38,236 nucleotides of DNA from a virus. Location: IMG/VR virus record IMGVR_UViG_3300009124_000038, positions 1 to 38,236 of that record. One strand, given 5' to 3'. Both the position numbers and the translations under genes were made by a program. The notes below the pieces were generated by a model. The model searched no databases and was not told the DNA's origin. It saw only the letters and a program-made list of their open reading frames with translations. Of this stretch, positions 20,137 through 28,047 are shown piece by piece (position 1 is the stretch's first letter; each line of letters starts with the position of its first letter).

Positions 20137-21527
20137 TGGCTATCACTAAACTCAACAGCCTAGCGATTCCACCAGACACGGTAGTGGAGTCAGACATTTC
20201 GTTTCCGCTGGATAGCGCGAGCTTTACTGGCGACTTGACGGTTGATACCGATACGCTGGTTGTTGACTCTACGAATAATCGGGTTGGGATTGGTAGTTCA
20301 GATCCAGCAGAAATTTTAGAAATTGCGGCTGAAGATCCAGTTATAAGAATCAAGCAAACAGATTCTTCTTTAACAAGCGATCAAGTGCTGGGGGGTCTTG
20401 AGTTTGAATCAACCGATGGCTCTGGTTCTGGCGTTGGTGTTGCTTGTTCAATTAAAGCTGTATCTAAATCCACTGTTGGTGGGCGTTACGGGTTTGATTT
20501 TGGTGTGGCATCTGCCACTTCGTTAAACCACATTGCCATGAGAATTGATCCTGACGGCAATTTGGGGGTAGGTAGTCTTCCTGCTCCTGACAAGGGCAGG
20601 ATTACTGTTGTTGGTGCTGGCTCTGCGGCAACCAATACGCCTACAGGAACAACAGACTCACACCTGTACTTGCAAGATTCATCTTCCCCGTCAGGAACAT
20701 CTACCAACATTGATTTTGGTTATGACAACAGAACCTCTAGTACGGCCCGAATCGGGGCTATACAAAATACTGCCGTTGGGACGGATATGTTTTTTAGCAC
20801 ATCGAATAACTATGGAGCGATGTGTGTAGAACGCATGAGGCTAGACCGAAACGGCAACTTGCTGGTTGGCACGACAACTGCCAATCAACGCTTAACAGTA
20901 GAAGGCGCTAATTCTAGCGAAGGAATAAGTGTTAAAAACACATCAACTGTCACTAACTTTAATCAGGCTTTAATTTCGTTGGAATATGGCACATCAAGAG
21001 CAGGTGCAGGCTGTTATAAAAACTCTAATAACACAAATCCAGCAGGATATATTCAACTCTCAGATGGGAATAGCAGTAATTTTTTCTTTTATCATAGTGC
21101 TGGGGTATGGAGAACGTCACAAACCGCTGGATATATTGGAACCACCACCGGAACAGTGGTAGGCAGTCAAACCTCAGATGAGCGCATAAAAACGATTGAA
21201 TCGGGATTTGAATATGGTCTTGATTCAGTTATGGCCCTTACTCCGATTGCGTATTCGTTTAATGACGAGCAAGAACGGAGGCTGGGTTTTGGCGCTCAAA
21301 CCACTCAGGCGGTTGTGCCTGAAGCTGTTTATGACACAGGCGAGTGTATTGATGGCTATGATTCATGCGAAGAAAATCAAATGGTTCAAACAGCCAGATC
21401 GTCTAATACAAAGTTGGCTATGGAGTACGTCCAACTAATCCCAGTCTTGACCAAAGCCATCCAAGAACAACAAGCAATGATCGAAACACTACAGGCGCAA
21501 GTCGCTGAATTACAGGGAGCAAACTAA
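20136..21527 (+). CDS. Tail fiber with canonical S74 chaperone end
   Basis: A 463-aa fiber. The N-terminus (LNSLAIPPDTVVESDISFP) is a fiber anchor, followed by beta repeats including TNNRVGIGSSDPAEIL and LLVGTTTANQRL. The C-terminal 117 residues from about 347 form an S74 intramolecular chaperone with an intact SDERIK motif (Ser and Lys at the self-cleavage spacing), a conserved hydrophobic core and the coiled coil LIPVLTKAIQEQQ. The mature fiber should therefore be released by cleavage at that Ser. It overlaps the second fiber's stop by one base (TAATGG). Its C-terminal domain also has a CIDGYDSCEE insert, possibly disulfide-linked. Presumed receptor-binding protein. Confidence 0.82.
   Translation: MAITKLNSLAIPPDTVVESDISFPLDSASFTGDLTVDTDTLVVDSTNNRVGIGSSDPAEILEIAAEDPVIRIKQTDSSLTSDQVLGGLEFESTDGSGSGVGVACSIKAVSKSTVGGRYGFDFGVASATSLNHIAMRIDPDGNLGVGSLPAPDKGRITVVGAGSAATNTPTGTTDSHLYLQDSSSPSGTSTNIDFGYDNRTSSTARIGAIQNTAVGTDMFFSTSNNYGAMCVERMRLDRNGNLLVGTTTANQRLTVEGANSSEGISVKNTSTVTNFNQALISLEYGTSRAGAGCYKNSNNTNPAGYIQLSDGNSSNFFFYHSAGVWRTSQTAGYIGTTTGTVVGSQTSDERIKTIESGFEYGLDSVMALTPIAYSFNDEQERRLGFGAQTTQAVVPEAVYDTGECIDGYDSCEENQMVQTARSSNTKLAMEYVQLIPVLTKAIQEQQAMIETLQAQVAELQGAN
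20259..20287 (+). repeat. Fiber-gene direct repeat A, copy 2
   Basis: Identical over 29 bases to 19153-19181 in the preceding fiber gene; the copies are 1,106 bases apart and in the same reading frame. Confidence 0.8.
21450..21473 (+). repeat. Fiber-gene direct repeat B, copy 2
   Basis: Identical over 24 bases to 20062-20085 in the preceding fiber gene; both encode the end of the S74 coiled coil. Confidence 0.8.
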
Positions 21528-21865
21528 TGTCATACCAATGGAAAGTAGCGGCGCTGGCCTACGCCGTATCACAAGACGGTCTATCTAACGTAGTGACAAT
21601 GGTTCACTGGACTTGTTCTAAAGAGGACGAGAACGGTAACACCGGTTACTCATACGGCACTCACGCCTTGTCTGCGCCTGATCCTGCTAATTTCACTGCA
21701 TGGGATGACCTCGACGAGTTTACTGTCCTGTCGTGGATGACAGCCAACATGGTTGCTCAGGTTGAAGAAGGCGAAGAAAGCGAAGTAGACCGCATTCAAA
21801 ACTCTGTAGACGCACAGATTGCAGAGAAGGCTAACCCGACTCATGGCACAGGTGTACCGTGGTGA
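21527..21865 (+). CDS. Fiber-associated protein, DUF7936-type
   Basis: A 112-aa acidic protein (MSYQWKVAALAYAVSQDG...VVTMVHWTCSKEDENGN...YSYGTHALSAPDPANFTAWDDLDEFTVLSWMTANM...NPTHGTGVPW). The W..W core and the terminal Pro-Trp are a common signature of a short phage protein found directly after tail fiber genes in many podo- and siphoviruses, probably a fiber assembly factor or tip component. It overlaps the next start (GTGA). Its position matches its relatives. Confidence 0.7.
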   Translation: MSYQWKVAALAYAVSQDGLSNVVTMVHWTCSKEDENGNTGYSYGTHALSAPDPANFTAWDDLDEFTVLSWMTANMVAQVEEGEESEVDRIQNSVDAQIAEKANPTHGTGVPW

Positions 21866-22014
21866 TTACGCTGGAGCTAGAGCAAAACGAAGTCGAGGCG
21901 ATCATCACGGTATTGGGTGATTTGCCTACCAAGTCAAACGCATGGCCTCTGGTGGTTAAGATACAACAGCAGGCCGCTCCGCAGATTCCCCAAGAGGATG
22001 CTGAGGAGCAGTAG
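21862..22014 (+). CDS. Small protein following fiber-associated gene
   Basis: A 50-aa ORF starting at GTG 21862 in the GTGA overlap. It begins MITLELEQNEVEAIITVLGD and continues LPTKSNAWPLVVKI, ending in an acidic tail. This short 'ITLELxxxEVxxIxxxLgxLPtksna.pL..kI' protein is frequent in phages next to fiber genes and is probably real. The function is unknown. The stop overlaps the GTG of the next gene. Confidence 0.68.
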   Translation: MITLELEQNEVEAIITVLGDLPTKSNAWPLVVKIQQQAAPQIPQEDAEEQ

Positions 22015-22472
22015 TGGCATATTATGTAGAGCCTGATTACTGGTTAGAAGGGTACGCTGAGGGCGATGCCAAGCTAACTGGTGCTCAGGTAGTTGCCCAG
22101 TCGGCATTGCTGGCGGCTACAAGCCGTAGCGAAGTTGAAATAGGCATCAAGGCAGATGCGCAGTCTGCCATGTTGTTTGGGGCAAACAGGGTGGCCTTGA
22201 TCGGCCTGTCGGCAGACGGTCAATCTACCGTCAATGTCGGGATGGCTATCACGGTCAGTCAGGCAATGCTCTCAGAGGCGCTGTCGGCTAGCATTGGCGG
22301 TGTGAGCGTAACCCGCACAACTGCATTAAGAGCAGACGCGAATGGTATAATGCAGTCTGCATTTAGATTGAAGTGGGAAGACGAAGAGGAGCCATCAGAT
22401 GGGTGGACAAACTCTAGCGAACCCTCTGATCTTTGGACTGACGTAACAGAGCCGACAGACGGCTGGAGCTAA
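22014..22472 (+). CDS. Virion protein with Trp-acidic C-terminal repeats
   Basis: A 152-aa protein starting at GTG 22014. The N-terminal part (MAYYVEPDYWLEGYAEGDAK) is a pattern seen in phage virion proteins. The central part is Ala/Ser-rich beta sequence, and the C-terminus carries three imperfect repeats PSDGWT / PSDLWT / PTDGWS separated by acidic spacers. Such WT-acidic tails are typical of short structural proteins of marine podoviruses. An unusual feature is a TGG-TATAAT element inside the gene (22343-22351). Confidence 0.6.
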   Translation: MAYYVEPDYWLEGYAEGDAKLTGAQVVAQSALLAATSRSEVEIGIKADAQSAMLFGANRVALIGLSADGQSTVNVGMAITVSQAMLSEALSASIGGVSVTRTTALRADANGIMQSAFRLKWEDEEEPSDGWTNSSEPSDLWTDVTEPTDGWS

Positions 22473-22473
22473 G

Positions 22474-22998
22474 ATGAGCACAGAATACAACTTTACGTTG
22501 CCAACCGTTGGGGGAAGCGCCAACACTTGGGGAACGTCTCTTAACGCAAACTGGACGTTGCTCGCATCTATTTTGGATGGCTCTCACGCCACGCTGGTAG
22601 TTAACATCGACAACTACACGGCGGATGGCTTGACCATTACCAATAATAATGCCTCCACTGATCCGACTACGATCACCTGCGAGACAATTACGTTTCAGGG
22701 CGCAGTAGCTGAGAAGGTTCATGGGCTTGGGACTAGCGGCACTCAGACCGTTGACCCAGACAACGGCACGATTCAAACAATCGCTATGACAGGTAGTGTC
22801 ACTATTGGTGACGGTTTAAGTAACGGAGAGTTTACCACCCTGCGCATTACATCAGTCGGTACGGACTCTGTTACATGGCCCACAATGGAGTGGATTGGCG
22901 GTGCAGAGCCTACGTTAAGTGCCGCCAGCACAAACTGGATTCACCTGTGGAAGGTAGGCGGTCAGCTTTACGGTTCATACATTGGGGCGTCTTCTTAA
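22474..22998 (+). CDS. Fiber/tail structural protein
   Basis: A 174-aa beta-rich protein. The start STEYNFTLPTVGGSANTWGTSLNANWTLLASIL is the 'LPTVGGSxNTWGTxLNxNW' motif characteristic of phage fiber and tail-tip proteins. The rest is a Thr/Ser/Ile-rich beta domain ending in WIHLWKVGGQLYGSYIG. It lies one base after the previous stop and overlaps the next start. It is likely part of the fiber or tail assembly; no enzymatic residues are visible. Confidence 0.68.
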   Translation: MSTEYNFTLPTVGGSANTWGTSLNANWTLLASILDGSHATLVVNIDNYTADGLTITNNNASTDPTTITCETITFQGAVAEKVHGLGTSGTQTVDPDNGTIQTIAMTGSVTIGDGLSNGEFTTLRITSVGTDSVTWPTMEWIGGAEPTLSAASTNWIHLWKVGGQLYGSYIGASS

Positions 22999-23636
22999 TG
23001 CGGCACAATATGCTTATTTCTGGCTCTGGGGGAGGCTCACCTGTCTACTTCCAGCAAGACCTAAGTAGCACAGAGCGTGACGTTGCCAACTGGGATGGCC
23101 CCCGCACCTATTTTGGTGTTCTAACATCTTCAATCTCTGCGGCTCCTCGCACGACAGGCTCTAACACTGGTATTGCTTTTGGCTGTATGCAGTCTGACAG
23201 CTACACAGGTGGCGGCACATCAGGGTTAAGATTAACCAGAACAATATTAGACACGCCGCAAACGCCATTTAGGGCTGGAGATGTTTTTAATGTTACGGGC
23301 GGATTGTATTGGGACGATGATAGAACCGCCTTTGGTAATAGGCTTGACGCATATATGTACTTTAGAGTTTTCCTCTTGGATACAGAGCAAAGTACGGATG
23401 ATTTTGGGTTTAGTGATCCTGCTGGCGGCGCAAACTTGGCGGTAGATTTAATAACTAGTGAAAATACCTATTCTGAAGTTGGTTCGATTGATGAAGACTT
23501 TACCATACCATCAGGGCAAGACTATGGGGTGCATATACAGGCGTGGTATCGAACCCGCGAGACGCCAAGTGACCCCGGCAGTTATAGGGGTGTAGTTATT
23601 AGCGATATGACCTTAACCAAGGTGTCATCTTTGTAA
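22998..23636 (+). CDS. Structural protein, unknown fold
   Basis: A 212-aa protein. I start it at ATG 22998, which overlaps the upstream stop (TAATG), instead of the longer frame at 22875 that lies within the previous gene. It is Gly/Asp/aromatic-rich and beta-like (GGSPVYFQQDLSSTERDVANW..., AYMYFRVFLLD, YGVHIQAWYRTRE), which suggests a tail or fiber domain. I do not recognise the family. Confidence 0.58.
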   Translation: MRHNMLISGSGGGSPVYFQQDLSSTERDVANWDGPRTYFGVLTSSISAAPRTTGSNTGIAFGCMQSDSYTGGGTSGLRLTRTILDTPQTPFRAGDVFNVTGGLYWDDDRTAFGNRLDAYMYFRVFLLDTEQSTDDFGFSDPAGGANLAVDLITSENTYSEVGSIDEDFTIPSGQDYGVHIQAWYRTRETPSDPGSYRGVVISDMTLTKVSSL

Positions 23637-25138
23637 TGGACGCGATAACTCTTAACATTCCCCCCGGTGTCGTTGATCACGGCACTGATTCTAGGGCAGA
23701 AGGCAGATGGCATGACGCCAGCTTTGTGCGCTGGACTAATGGTGTACTGCACCCGATAGGCGGCTGGGATGAGCTACAGAATGTTTCAGTAGACCAAGCT
23801 ACAACAAGAATCGCTCGCGGCGCTCACTCTTGGTATGACAACGGCGGCATCCCAAGGATTGCTACTGGCACATTTGACAAGCTGTACGCTTGGGCAGGCG
23901 ATCCCGCGACTAGCTTTGTCGATATTACGCCATCTGGATTTACCGCAGGAAACTTGAACGCAGATGAAAACCTTGGCTATGGCGGAAAAGATTATGGCGA
24001 GGGTACATACGGAACAGCTAGACAGTCTGACGGTCAAACAGTGCCTGCAACCAACTGGATACTGGATAACTATGGCGAAGATTTGGTGGCCCTTGCTACT
24101 ACTGACGGCACTATTTATCAGTGGGACAGATCGGGGCTTGCCACAACCATTACGGCATCATCCGGATCAGTACCTTCCACTAATAAGGCGATTATTGTAA
24201 CGGCAGAAAGATTCCTTTTTGCTTTGGGCGCAGGCGGTGACCCGAGAAAGGTGCAGTGGTGCGACAGGGAAGATATAACCGCGTGGAGTCCACAGCCAAC
24301 TAATGAAGCTGGTGATATCATTCTCCAGACAAACGGGAACATTGTTTGCGCAGAGAAAGTTAGGGGCAGGACTCTCATACTAACGACTTTGGATGCCCAC
24401 GTTGCGACATACCAAGGCCCGCCGACTGTTTATGGATTCCAGCGGCTCGCCTCTGGTTGCGGTATTGCAGGCCCGTTGCTCTCTGGCTCTATTTCAGGAA
24501 TGGCGTTTTGGATGGGCGACAGCCAATTCTTTATGTACAACGGCTCAACCGTTCAGCCAGTTCAGTGTGACGTTCATGACCATGTATTCAAGAACATTAA
24601 CAAGCAAGAGTTGGGTTCTGCGTTCTGCGTTGTGAACCAGCAGTTTAATGAGGTGTGGTGGTTTTATCCTTCCGGATCATCTCTGGAAAACGATAAGTAC
24701 GTTGCCTATGACTACCTTGAGAATCACTGGTCTGTTGGCGACTTAGCCCGCTCTGCTGGAACAGACTCTGGCGTGTTCACCTACCCTCACTGGATTGAGC
24801 AGACGGGCGAAGTGTATGAGCATGAAAAAGGTTTTAATCATGGCGACTCAAAAGCATTCGCAGAATCTGGGCCAGTAAGACTTAATCAAGGCAACAAGGT
24901 TGTAAAAGTTAACAGCTTGATTCCAGAAGAAGACACGCAGGGCAATGTGGATATTACATTCAAAACTCGCTTCTATCCCAACGACACCGAAACAACCCAC
25001 GGGCCGTACTCTCCCGCAAACCCTACTGACGTTAGGTTTACGGGGCGTCAGCTAAGGTTGAGGGTAGATGGTGACGTTGGCGCTGACTGGAGGTTTGGGC
25101 CTTTGCGGATGCGCGGCAGAGAGGGCGGATATAGATGA
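23636..25138 (+). CDS. Tail nozzle / DNA-stabilisation protein, P22 gp10-like
   Basis: A 500-aa protein. The N-terminus (NIPPGVVDHGTDSRAEGRWHDASFVRWTNGVLHPIGGWDEL) and repeated blade-like segments (ARGAHSWYDNGGIPRIATGTFDKLYAW, GQWCDREDITAW-type, RTLILTTLDAHVATYQGPP, GMAFWMGDSQFFMYNGSTVQPV) match the beta-propeller nozzle/tail needle-platform proteins of P22 and SU10-type podoviruses. It would close the tail channel and hold packaged DNA. It begins at the stop of the previous gene and overlaps the next gene. Together with the adaptor and portal it completes a short-tail set. It is intact. Confidence 0.78.
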   Translation: MDAITLNIPPGVVDHGTDSRAEGRWHDASFVRWTNGVLHPIGGWDELQNVSVDQATTRIARGAHSWYDNGGIPRIATGTFDKLYAWAGDPATSFVDITPSGFTAGNLNADENLGYGGKDYGEGTYGTARQSDGQTVPATNWILDNYGEDLVALATTDGTIYQWDRSGLATTITASSGSVPSTNKAIIVTAERFLFALGAGGDPRKVQWCDREDITAWSPQPTNEAGDIILQTNGNIVCAEKVRGRTLILTTLDAHVATYQGPPTVYGFQRLASGCGIAGPLLSGSISGMAFWMGDSQFFMYNGSTVQPVQCDVHDHVFKNINKQELGSAFCVVNQQFNEVWWFYPSGSSLENDKYVAYDYLENHWSVGDLARSAGTDSGVFTYPHWIEQTGEVYEHEKGFNHGDSKAFAESGPVRLNQGNKVVKVNSLIPEEDTQGNVDITFKTRFYPNDTETTHGPYSPANPTDVRFTGRQLRLRVDGDVGADWRFGPLRMRGREGGYR

Positions 25139-25428
25139 GCGGCGAAACTCCTCCCCCCTACTCAGGCGACAATCAATCTTGGGCTGAAGACTTGGCTGAC
25201 TACCTGATGAGGGTAAAGCCCAAAATTAATTTCAAAACGCAGTACGATGCGGCAAATGAGGATGGCAGATTTGTTTGGGATTCGTCATCTGCTGTGCCAG
25301 TGGTGACCAAGAGCAATGAGTTTGTGAAAGTGGTGCTGGCTAAGGGAAATACCTTGCCAACTAGCGCCGCAGGGCTGTCTTCTGGCGACTTATATGTTGA
25401 CAGCGGGTTCCTAAAAGTAGTCCCGTAG
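25135..25428 (+). CDS. Small virion protein
   Basis: A 97-aa protein (SGETPPPYSGDNQSWAEDLADYLMRVKPKINFKTQYDAANEDGRF..., GLSSGDLYVDSGFLKVVP). The Ser-Gly-Asp-Leu-Tyr-Val-Asp end is common in short tail proteins. It overlaps the nozzle gene by ATGA. No enzymatic motif. Probably a tail component, unconfirmed. Confidence 0.6.
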   Translation: MSGETPPPYSGDNQSWAEDLADYLMRVKPKINFKTQYDAANEDGRFVWDSSSAVPVVTKSNEFVKVVLAKGNTLPTSAAGLSSGDLYVDSGFLKVVP

Positions 25429-25431
25429 CGG

Positions 25432-25440
25432 TGGTATAAT
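25432..25440 (+). promoter_or_regulatory. Extended -10 element TGG-TATAAT
   Basis: TGG-TATAAT at 25432-25440 abuts the ATG at 25441, with no ribosome site between. A transcript from it would start inside the annotated gene, near 25447, so the functional start of that gene may be the in-frame ATG at 25462. It matches the octamer at 12214. Confidence 0.42.
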
Positions 25441-25809
25441 ATGGAGGGTTTACGCGAAGAGATGGAGCGTTGCCGTGAGTGGATAGAGGCGGCTCTAGAA
25501 CACGGCGGAGGAACCCATGATTTTGACGATATTTACGAGGCCGTATCGTCTGGATATATGCAGTTTTGGCCTGCCAATGATGCGTGTGCGGTGACAGAAG
25601 TTATCACCTATCCTAAGAAAAAGGTACTGCACGTTTTTTTGGCTGGGGGGAACAAGGACACGATTGTAGATATGAATGAGTCTGCAAGCGAGTTTGCAAA
25701 ACAATTGGGGTGTGACGGCATGACGATATGTGGTCGCGCAGGCTGGGCTAGAGAACTTAAAAGCCACGGCTGGAAAGAACAGTACAGATCATTAGTGAGA
25801 GATATTTAA
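25441..25809 (+). CDS. Small conserved phage protein, possible GNAT-like fold
   Basis: A 122-aa protein (or 115 aa from ATG 25462, which has GGAGGG 14 bases upstream; the first ATG has no ribosome site). The body (DIYEAVSSGYMQFWPANDACAVTEVITYPKKKVLHVFLAGG, CDGMTICGRAGWARELKSHGWK) resembles the beta-strand and 'GR.GW.r.L...G' pattern of small acetyltransferase-like phage proteins encoded beside tail and ejection genes; a P22 gp14-like role is conceivable. I would not claim enzyme activity. It is followed by ejection-type genes. Confidence 0.55.
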   Translation: MEGLREEMERCREWIEAALEHGGGTHDFDDIYEAVSSGYMQFWPANDACAVTEVITYPKKKVLHVFLAGGNKDTIVDMNESASEFAKQLGCDGMTICGRAGWARELKSHGWKEQYRSLVRDI

Positions 25810-25810
25810 T

Positions 25811-26422
25811 ATGTCAAGCGGAAAAGGCGGCTCACAGAGCAGTAAGGTGGATTTGTTCCCCGGTCAGGCTGAAGACATTGCAATGGTAAGGGATGCGATT
25901 ACGACTGTGGCGGGTATGCCATATGCTCCTTACGCAGGCCCAAAAGTTGCGGCGTTTACCCCAATGCAAGAGGCGGCAATGACATCAGCGGCAAGGGGTG
26001 CGGAAGCCTACGGATTGATAGCCCCCGGCTCTGCTAACGAATTGGTTTCTGCTGGGATGGTCACGCCAGATTACATTCAAGAGGACGGCTTGCGCGGGCA
26101 TACTGGGATGGAAACTTTTCAGCGTAGCCTTGCGGCTCTTGAGCAACTAGCGCCAAATTACATGGAGACTTATCGCTCTCTTTTCCCTGTAAGTGAAAGC
26201 CAGTTGGCTGGCGGAGATAAGCCTTTGCCGTACTACTACCCACAAATGGAATATATGCCTGAAGATATGAGGGAAAATTATTTCATTACTGAAGGGCCGC
26301 TAGAGGGTGAATATATAGGCGAACGATATACGACTGTTCCTTACAAAACTCCAGACCCGTTCGACTACTTTAATGACATGGACTACAGGCGATATTTGCC
26401 GCGTGGAGGATTTTTCGGATGA
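25811..26422 (+). CDS. Putative virion/ejection-associated protein
   Basis: A 203-residue protein. The N-terminal half (MSSGKGGSQSSKVDLFPGQAEDIAMVRDAITTVAG..., PMQEAAMTSAARGAEAYGL) resembles the N-termini of internal virion proteins of podoviruses, and the C-terminus is rich in Tyr, Pro and Asp. There is no signal peptide. It overlaps the next gene in ATGA. The three genes from here to 28046 form an ATGA-linked cluster, followed two bases later by 28048. Ejection-related function is inferred from position between tail and portal. Confidence 0.55.
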   Translation: MSSGKGGSQSSKVDLFPGQAEDIAMVRDAITTVAGMPYAPYAGPKVAAFTPMQEAAMTSAARGAEAYGLIAPGSANELVSAGMVTPDYIQEDGLRGHTGMETFQRSLAALEQLAPNYMETYRSLFPVSESQLAGGDKPLPYYYPQMEYMPEDMRENYFITEGPLEGEYIGERYTTVPYKTPDPFDYFNDMDYRRYLPRGGFFG

Positions 26423-26694
26423 TGGGCGGAAAAGGCGGCGGAGTGCCGCAAAGTTTTAATCCTCAAATCGGTCAGGCTATGCAAATGCAAACGCCTTACA
26501 ACGTGATGCCAATGCAAAATATGCAAATGCCGGGTATGCAGATGGGTGGCCCGCCATCCATGATGCTCCCACCAACAAATCCAGAAATTCAACTGCCTCA
26601 GTTTCCTCAAGTGCCTCAAGGAGGCTCCCCGCGAGGAATTTACCGTAGGCCAGCGCCCGCGTTACCAATGGGGTTAATGAGGTTTATACGATGA
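26419..26694 (+). CDS. Met/Pro/Gln-rich low-complexity protein
   Basis: A 91-aa protein, extremely rich in Met, Pro, Gln and Gly (MQMQTPYNVMPMQNMQMPGMQMGG...). It contains no predicted fold. It overlaps both neighbours (ATGA at each end), so it is co-translated with the ejection-type proteins. The composition is unusual for a phage structural protein and may mark a disordered virion component. The function is unknown. Confidence 0.55.
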   Translation: MMGGKGGGVPQSFNPQIGQAMQMQTPYNVMPMQNMQMPGMQMGGPPSMMLPPTNPEIQLPQFPQVPQGGSPRGIYRRPAPALPMGLMRFIR

Positions 26695-28046
26695 GCGGGC
26701 CAGCGATGGGGCTGTATCAGCCTTTCGATTACGGGAAAGGCGGAATCTTTGGTGCGTCAGCAAATGCGTTGCAGGCCGCTGGGCAGGGCACTGGTCAGTA
26801 TCTTGGCTATCAGCCAATGATGGTAAAACAGAATTTTAATGCTCCGCAGGTGCAAGCGTTTAACACGGCGAATATGCCCCAAATAAAAGCCAGATATTTG
26901 AGGCCGTACCGCTACACCCCGATGACTGTTTCTGGTGAGGGGTATGACGCGGCGCAGTTGGCGGGTACAGACCTGTCGCCATACATGAATCCTTATGAAA
27001 ACCAAGTTATCGGCAACGTCACCCGCGATCTTGGCGAGGCACAGCAGATGCAACAGAATCTTGCCTCTGCGCAAGCTGGAGCGGCAGGTGCTTTTGGCGG
27101 CTCGCGTCATGCCCTTATGGAAGCGCAGACAGTAAAAGATTATATGCGGAATGTTGGGGATGTGACATCGCAACTGAGACAGCAAGGATTCCAGAACGCA
27201 CAGCAGGCGGCATTGGCAGACATCGCCGCATTGAACCGCGCTGGGGAGTTTGGCGCGGCTCAAAACCTGCAAGCGCAATTAGCAAATCAGCAAGCGCAGG
27301 CGCAAGCAAAGCAGTTTTACGGGCAACAGAGACTTGCTATAAATGAGCAAGATATGCAGGCTCAATTGGCAAACCAAAGGGCGTTCCTGCAAGGCGGCCA
27401 GCTTTCTCAGCAAGGCGCATTAGCAAATCAAGCCGCTATGCTTCAAGCAATGGGGATGGGCCAGAAGGGCCAGCTTGCAAACCAGCAGGCACAACTAGCA
27501 GGCGCGGGTCTTGGACTCAGCGCGGCACAGCAGTTGGCTAACATATCTAACCTTGGCTTTGGTCAGGGTCAGACGTTGCAGGGCGGACTGGCGCAAATGG
27601 GCGCACAACAGCAAGCGCAACAACAGGGAATTATGAACGCCGCTCAAGGTCTATTCCAAGGATTCACTAACAGGCCAAATGAAATTCTTGGCCTGCTTGG
27701 CGGAATAAGTGGAATGTACCCCGGCGTTACTGGACAGACAACAACAAAAAGTCCGGGGCTTTTTGACTGGCTTGGTATGGCGGCTGGCTTGGCTGGAACT
27801 GCTGGTAACCTTGGGTGGGCGCCATTTTCCGATTACAGGTTGAAGGAAGATATTAAATTCGCTGGAAAAACGGCGTCTGGAATAAACCTATATACATGGA
27901 AATGGAATGATGAGGCCAAGCGAATCGGCGCAACGGTTCACCCAACCTATGGCGTTATAGCGCAGGAGCTAGAAAAGACAATACCAAGCGCGGTGATGCG
28001 AGGCCGTGACGGATATCTCCGCGTAGACTACAGCAAGGTGTTTTAA
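26691..28046 (+). CDS. Gln/Ala-rich ejection-type protein with S74-like C-terminus
   Basis: A 451-aa protein. Residues about 115-330 are Gln/Ala/Leu-rich helix with repeated QLANQQAQ-type units, resembling internal ejection proteins that form helical tubes or transmembrane assemblies. From about 380 the chain ends in SDYRLKEDIKF...YTWKWNDEAKR..., YGVIAQELEK, GYLRVDYSKVF, a short S74-type chaperone/self-cleaving module with Ser and Lys at the catalytic spacing. So this virion protein may be matured by removal of its tail, not just the fibers. A hydrophobic Gly-rich stretch (GLLGGISGMYPGV) precedes it. Position and composition support ejection; the exact role is unknown. Confidence 0.62.
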   Translation: MSGPAMGLYQPFDYGKGGIFGASANALQAAGQGTGQYLGYQPMMVKQNFNAPQVQAFNTANMPQIKARYLRPYRYTPMTVSGEGYDAAQLAGTDLSPYMNPYENQVIGNVTRDLGEAQQMQQNLASAQAGAAGAFGGSRHALMEAQTVKDYMRNVGDVTSQLRQQGFQNAQQAALADIAALNRAGEFGAAQNLQAQLANQQAQAQAKQFYGQQRLAINEQDMQAQLANQRAFLQGGQLSQQGALANQAAMLQAMGMGQKGQLANQQAQLAGAGLGLSAAQQLANISNLGFGQGQTLQGGLAQMGAQQQAQQQGIMNAAQGLFQGFTNRPNEILGLLGGISGMYPGVTGQTTTKSPGLFDWLGMAAGLAGTAGNLGWAPFSDYRLKEDIKFAGKTASGINLYTWKWNDEAKRIGATVHPTYGVIAQELEKTIPSAVMRGRDGYLRVDYSKVF

Positions 28047-28047
28047 G

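Noticed and set aside
22875-22997. Upstream extension of the gene at 22998
   Set aside because: The extra residues overlap the fiber gene out of frame and look like shadow sequence; ATG 22998 overlaps the upstream stop.
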